8,251 nucleotides of DNA, from positions 1 to 8,251 of the forward strand of contig JAEWEW010000214.1 of NCBI GenBank assembly GCA_023389175.1. Direction: 5' to 3'. Numbering within the stretch: the first letter of the stretch is position 1; each line of letters opens with the position of its first letter. The DNA comes from Pseudomonadota bacterium (GTDB lineage: Bacteria > Pseudomonadota > Gammaproteobacteria > Burkholderiales > Burkholderiaceae_E). A program made the translations under genes and the position numbers. The notes beneath the pieces were generated by a model that was given only the letters and a program-made list of their open reading frames with translations, did no database searches and was not told the origin of the DNA. This document shows positions 5,707 to 8,251 of this stretch, in pieces.

Positions 5707-6915
5707 ATGGACGCGCAATCCAACCTGTCTGTCCCGGCCGTCGCGCCCGGGCGCCCGCCGCCGCTGTTGCTCGGCCGGGCCTGGCTTCCCGAGGCCGATG
5801 GCCCCGCGGTCGTCACCGTCCGCGGTGAAGAGGTCGTCGACATCACGTCGCGGCAGGCACCCACTGTCCGGGACATCTGCGAGATGCCGGATCCGGCAGC
5901 CTGGGTCGCGAGCGCCCCCGGCAGGGCGATCGGTTCGCTCGCGACGCTGCTCGCGGACTCCGCCATCGCGCCCAGGTCGCCGAATCCGGTGGATGCCACC
6001 GGTCGTCGCGATCGCCCCTGGCTGCTCGCACCGATCGACCTGCAGGCGGTCAAGGCGGCGGGGGTGACGTTCGTCGTGAGCCTGCTGGAGCGGGTGATCG
6101 AGGAGCAGGCGAAGGGTTCGCCGCAGAGGGCAGCAGCGATCCGGGCCGACATCGTCGCGCTGATCGGCGACGACCTGTCGCAGCTCGTCCCCGGCTCGCC
6201 GCAGGCGATGCAGGTGAAGCAGGCACTGGTCGCCAAGGGCGTCTGGTCGCAGTACCTCGAGGTGGGCATCGGGCCCGATCCCGAGATCTTCACCAAGGCG
6301 CAGCCCTTGTCCGCGGTGGGGCCGGGCGCCGACATCGGCATCCTGCCCACCTCCACCTGGAACAATCCGGAGCCCGAGATCGTGCTGGTGGTGTCGAGCA
6401 GCGGCCGGATCGCGGGCGCCACCCTCGGCAACGACGTGAACCTGCGCGATGTCGAGGGCCGGTCGGCGCTGCTGCTCGGCAAGGCCAAGGACAACAACGC
6501 TTCCTGCGCGATCGGGCCCTTCATCCGCCTCTTCGACAACGGCTTCGGCCTCGAGGACGTCAAGCGCGCGGAGGTCCGCCTCGCCGTGCAGGGCACGGAC
6601 GGGTATCGGCTGGAAGGCGCGAGCTCGATGTCCCAGATCAGCCGCGCGCCGGAGTCGCTGGTCGCCGCGGCCGCGGGCGCCCATCACCAGTATCCGGACG
6701 GCTTCGTGCTCTTCCTCGGCACCATGTTCGCGCCGGTCCAGGACCGCCATCAGGCGGGGCAGGGGTTCACGCACGCGGTCGGCGACGTGGTGTCGATCGA
6801 GACGCCGATGCTCGGGCGGCTGGTGAACCGCGTGCTGCACAGCGCAGACTGTCCGCCATGGACGTTCGGCGCGAGCCACCTGATGCGGAACCTGTCCGGG
6901 CGCGGATTGCTGTGA
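5707..6915 (+). CDS. Fumarylacetoacetate hydrolase (FAH) family protein
   Basis: A 402-residue member of the FAH superfamily of metal-dependent hydrolases, dehydratases and decarboxylases acting on keto acids. The FAH fold fills roughly residues 110-395. The metal-binding acidic set is visible as E222 and E224 in NNPEPEIVLV and D243 in TLGNDVNLRD, a spacing typical of the family; LLGKAKDNNASCAIGPF follows at 256-272. These features resemble the subgroup that includes 2-keto-3-deoxy sugar-acid dehydratases (for example 2-keto-3-deoxyarabonate dehydratase), but no sugar-acid genes lie nearby, so the substrate is unknown. The ATG at 5707 has GAGAG (5692-5696) in ribosome-site range; the frame is open upstream but runs antisense to mccB. 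Its TGA overlaps the GTG of coaA in the four bases GTGA, so the two genes are probably cotranscribed and translationally coupled. Confidence 0.85.
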   Translation: MDAQSNLSVPAVAPGRPPPLLLGRAWLPEADGPAVVTVRGEEVVDITSRQAPTVRDICEMPDPAAWVASAPGRAIGSLATLLADSAIAPRSPNPVDATGRRDRPWLLAPIDLQAVKAAGVTFVVSLLERVIEEQAKGSPQRAAAIRADIVALIGDDLSQLVPGSPQAMQVKQALVAKGVWSQYLEVGIGPDPEIFTKAQPLSAVGPGADIGILPTSTWNNPEPEIVLVVSSSGRIAGATLGNDVNLRDVEGRSALLLGKAKDNNASCAIGPFIRLFDNGFGLEDVKRAEVRLAVQGTDGYRLEGASSMSQISRAPESLVAAAAGAHHQYPDGFVLFLGTMFAPVQDRHQAGQGFTHAVGDVVSIETPMLGRLVNRVLHSADCPPWTFGASHLMRNLSGRGLL

Positions 6916-8009
6916 CCAAGCGGGCTGTGGCTGCCGTGCAGCCTGGCGTGGGAGTGGGTGCCGGCGCGTCCCGGCGTCGAGCCAAGGGCCCGAAGGCCGT
7001 TCGCGCGCCTGCGAGCCGGGGCGCCCCGCCGGCAGTCGATCGCCGCAACAGCGGCATCCTCGGATCCGATGAGTTTTCCGCCTACGAGGCGTTCACCCGT
7101 GCCGAATGGGCGGCCCTGCGTTCCAACACGCCGCTGACGCTGTCCGAGGAGGACCTCGAGTCGCTGCGCGGGTTCAACGAGCAGCTCTCCCTGCAGGACG
7201 TCGTGGAGATCTACCTGCCCCTGTCGCGCCTGTTGAACCTGCACTTCCGTTCCGCGCGGGCGCTCTCGGGCGTGCGCGACGAGTTCCTCGGACGGCTGGT
7301 AGGCAGGGCGCCGTACGTGGTCGCGATCGCCGGTAGCGTCGCCGTCGGCAAGAGCACCTTCGCGCGGGTGCTGAAGGCGCTGCTGGCGCGCTGGCCGGAC
7401 CATCCGCGCGTCGCCCTGGTCACCACCGACGGCTTCCTGCATCCGAACAAGGTGCTCGAGGAGCGCGGCCTGATGAGCCGCAAGGGATTTCCGGAAAGCT
7501 ACGACCGCAAGCGGATGATCCAGTTCCTCGCGGACGTGAAGGCCGGCAAGCCGCAGGTGGATGCGCCGGTGTATTCGCACCAGGCGTACGACATCGTGCC
7601 CGGTGCAGTCGAGCGGGTGGAGCAGCCGGACATCCTGATCTTCGAGGGGCTCAACGTGCTGCAACTCGCCACCGTCGAGGCGAGCGGCGCGCCGGTGCCA
7701 AGCGTGGTGGTCTCGGACTTCTTCGATTTCTCCATCTTCGTGGATGCCGAGGAGCCGTTCATCGAGGCCTGGTACCTGAACCGGTTCCTGCACCTGCAGC
7801 GCACCGTCTTCCAGAACCCCGGCTCCTACTTCCACCACTATCGCAACCTGTCGCTGGACGAGGCAACCCGCACCGCCGGGAAGATCTGGCGCGACATCAA
7901 CCTGCGCAACCTGCGCGACAACATCCTGCCGACCCGGGAACGGGCCAACCTGGTCATCCGCAAGCGCGCCGATCACACCGTGGACCAGATCAGGCTGCGG
8001 CAGATCTAG
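6912..8009 (+). CDS. coaA: Type I pantothenate kinase
   Basis: Phosphorylates pantothenate with ATP, the first and regulated step of coenzyme A synthesis, in the cytosol. From about residue 60 it follows E. coli CoaA closely: FTRAEWAAL at 61-69, LSLQDVVEIYLPLSRLLN at 92-109, Walker A GSVAVGKST at 141-149, TTDGFLHPN at 171-179, KGFPESYD at 191-198, YSHQAYDI at 221-228, ILIFEGLNVLQ at 241-251 and NILPTRERANL at 337-347. The product from the GTG at 6912 is 365 residues against 316 in E. coli; the first 55 or so residues are an extra A/P/R/G-rich stretch. In-frame GTG codons at 6927, 6936, 6948 and 6954 are alternative starts, but no ATG, GTG, TTG or CTG occurs between 6957 and the conserved domain, so some extension is real. 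No clear ribosome site precedes any of them, which suggests coupling to the FAH gene. The stop shares CTAG with the opposing methyltransferase gene. Confidence 0.93.
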   Translation: MTKRAVAAVQPGVGVGAGASRRRAKGPKAVRAPASRGAPPAVDRRNSGILGSDEFSAYEAFTRAEWAALRSNTPLTLSEEDLESLRGFNEQLSLQDVVEIYLPLSRLLNLHFRSARALSGVRDEFLGRLVGRAPYVVAIAGSVAVGKSTFARVLKALLARWPDHPRVALVTTDGFLHPNKVLEERGLMSRKGFPESYDRKRMIQFLADVKAGKPQVDAPVYSHQAYDIVPGAVERVEQPDILIFEGLNVLQLATVEASGAPVPSVVVSDFFDFSIFVDAEEPFIEAWYLNRFLHLQRTVFQNPGSYFHHYRNLSLDEATRTAGKIWRDINLRNLRDNILPTRERANLVIRKRADHTVDQIRLRQI

Positions 8010-8030
8010 GAGGCCCGACAAGCCTCCTGG
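8006..8030. terminator. Hairpin at the shared end of coaA and the methyltransferase gene
   Basis: AGGAGGC (8008-8014) pairs perfectly with GCCTCCT (8022-8028) around the 7-base loop 8015-8021. One T-G and one C-G outer pair reach 8006 and 8030, so the stem begins in the coaA stop codon and covers the last codons of the opposing gene. No T-run follows on either strand, so any terminator activity would be atypical; it could act in both directions. Confidence 0.4.
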
Positions 8031-8251
8031 GGGCGGTCGGCCGCGCCCCGGGTACCGGCCTTCCTCCAGGTGCTCGCGAGCCAGGGCTGCTGGTCGCGCG
8101 GCAGGCCTGCCGGACGGTAGTAATGCTCCAGCTCGACGAAGCCCGCCGCCGCCAGGTACCGGCGCCACGACTCGAGATCGTGGTACACGCCATAGCGCCC
8201 GCGGCTCCAGCCCTCCTCGTTGGTTCCCCGAGGGTTCGAGCTGAACAGGAC
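8006..8251 (-). CDS. Probable class I SAM-dependent methyltransferase, C-terminal fragment (5' end beyond window)
   Basis: Only the last 81 residues are inside the window. They begin VLFSSNPRG, continue with EEGW and RYGVYHDLESWRRYLAAAGF, then VELEHYYRPAGLPRDQQPWL and ASTWRK, and end in a poorly conserved tail. The pattern of a beta strand ending in a product-like segment, then a helix (LESWRRYLAAAGF) and a strand (VELEHYY), is what the end of a Rossmann-type SAM methyltransferase looks like, and the GLPRDQQPWLAS ending is one I associate with a small proteobacterial group of unknown substrate. The SAM-binding motifs lie beyond the window, so the call rests on the tail alone. The internal GTG at 8188 is not the start because the frame continues to the window edge. 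Its TAG stop overlaps that of coaA on the other strand. Confidence 0.6.
   Translation of the reverse strand, partial: VLFSSNPRGTNEEGWSRGRYGVYHDLESWRRYLAAAGFVELEHYYRPAGLPRDQQPWLASTWRKAGTRGAADRPQEACRAS

Noticed and set aside
3675..5828. 717-residue plus-strand open frame
   Set aside because: It runs antisense through the whole of mccB, which has unmistakable carboxyltransferase motifs. Its own sequence shows no family features.
5551..6879. 442-residue minus-strand open frame
   Set aside because: Antisense to the FAH-family gene; no motifs and a charged, His/Arg-rich shadow composition.
6750..8168. 472-residue minus-strand open frame
   Set aside because: Antisense to coaA, whose motifs are clear. 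The minus-strand methyltransferase end uses a different frame.
1..8251. CRISPR array, tRNA, rRNA, transposase or prophage genes
   Set aside because: No regularly spaced repeats, no tRNA-like cloverleaf, no rRNA-like segment and no recombinase motifs were found on reading both strands.

Overview
The window reads as an ordinary chromosomal segment of a high-GC Gram-negative bacterium, most likely a proteobacterium. A betaproteobacterial origin is my best guess from the protein styles, but it is not proven. Support comes from the strong G/C preference at third codon positions, a lipoprotein with a lipobox, a leucine-degradation carboxylase of proteobacterial type, and a Phd/PIN toxin-antitoxin pair. 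High GC content leaves long spurious open frames antisense to nearly every real gene; these are not annotated.

Layout from left to right. (1) Positions 1-1443, minus strand: 5' part of the biotin-carboxylase (alpha) subunit of methylcrotonyl-CoA carboxylase; the biotinyl end lies outside the window. (2) Positions 1571-2350, plus strand: a two-gene toxin-antitoxin module (Phd/YefM-type antitoxin, then a PIN-domain toxin) with a well-formed promoter and a perfect palindrome over the -10 box. (3) Positions 2404-3783, minus strand: a CYTH-domain triphosphate-tunnel protein and an uncharacterised lipoprotein. (4) Positions 3951-5582, minus strand: the carboxyltransferase (beta) subunit of methylcrotonyl-CoA carboxylase. 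(5) Positions 5707-8009, plus strand: a fumarylacetoacetate-hydrolase-family protein whose stop codon overlaps the start of type I pantothenate kinase (coaA). (6) Positions 8006-8251, minus strand: C-terminal end of a probable SAM-dependent methyltransferase, ending tail to tail with coaA so that both stop codons lie within one CTAG.

The clearest shared pathway is the carboxylase: alpha and beta subunits together carboxylate 3-methylcrotonyl-CoA in leucine catabolism. The two genes are normally close neighbours in liu/mcc operons. Here about 2.5 kb of unrelated genes, including a toxin-antitoxin pair on the opposite strand, separates them, so the alpha gene probably needs its own promoter; a TAGAAT box sits in a suitable place. 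The toxin-antitoxin genes use more A/T-ending codons than mccA, in keeping with acquisition by transfer.

I found no CRISPR array, tRNA, rRNA, insertion sequence, phage gene or convincing new defence or biosynthetic system. The interesting points are architectural: the split carboxylase locus, a probably leaderless antitoxin transcript, a shared-stop convergent gene pair with a hairpin, an N-terminally extended CoaA, and an unknown lipoprotein inside the carboxylase locus.
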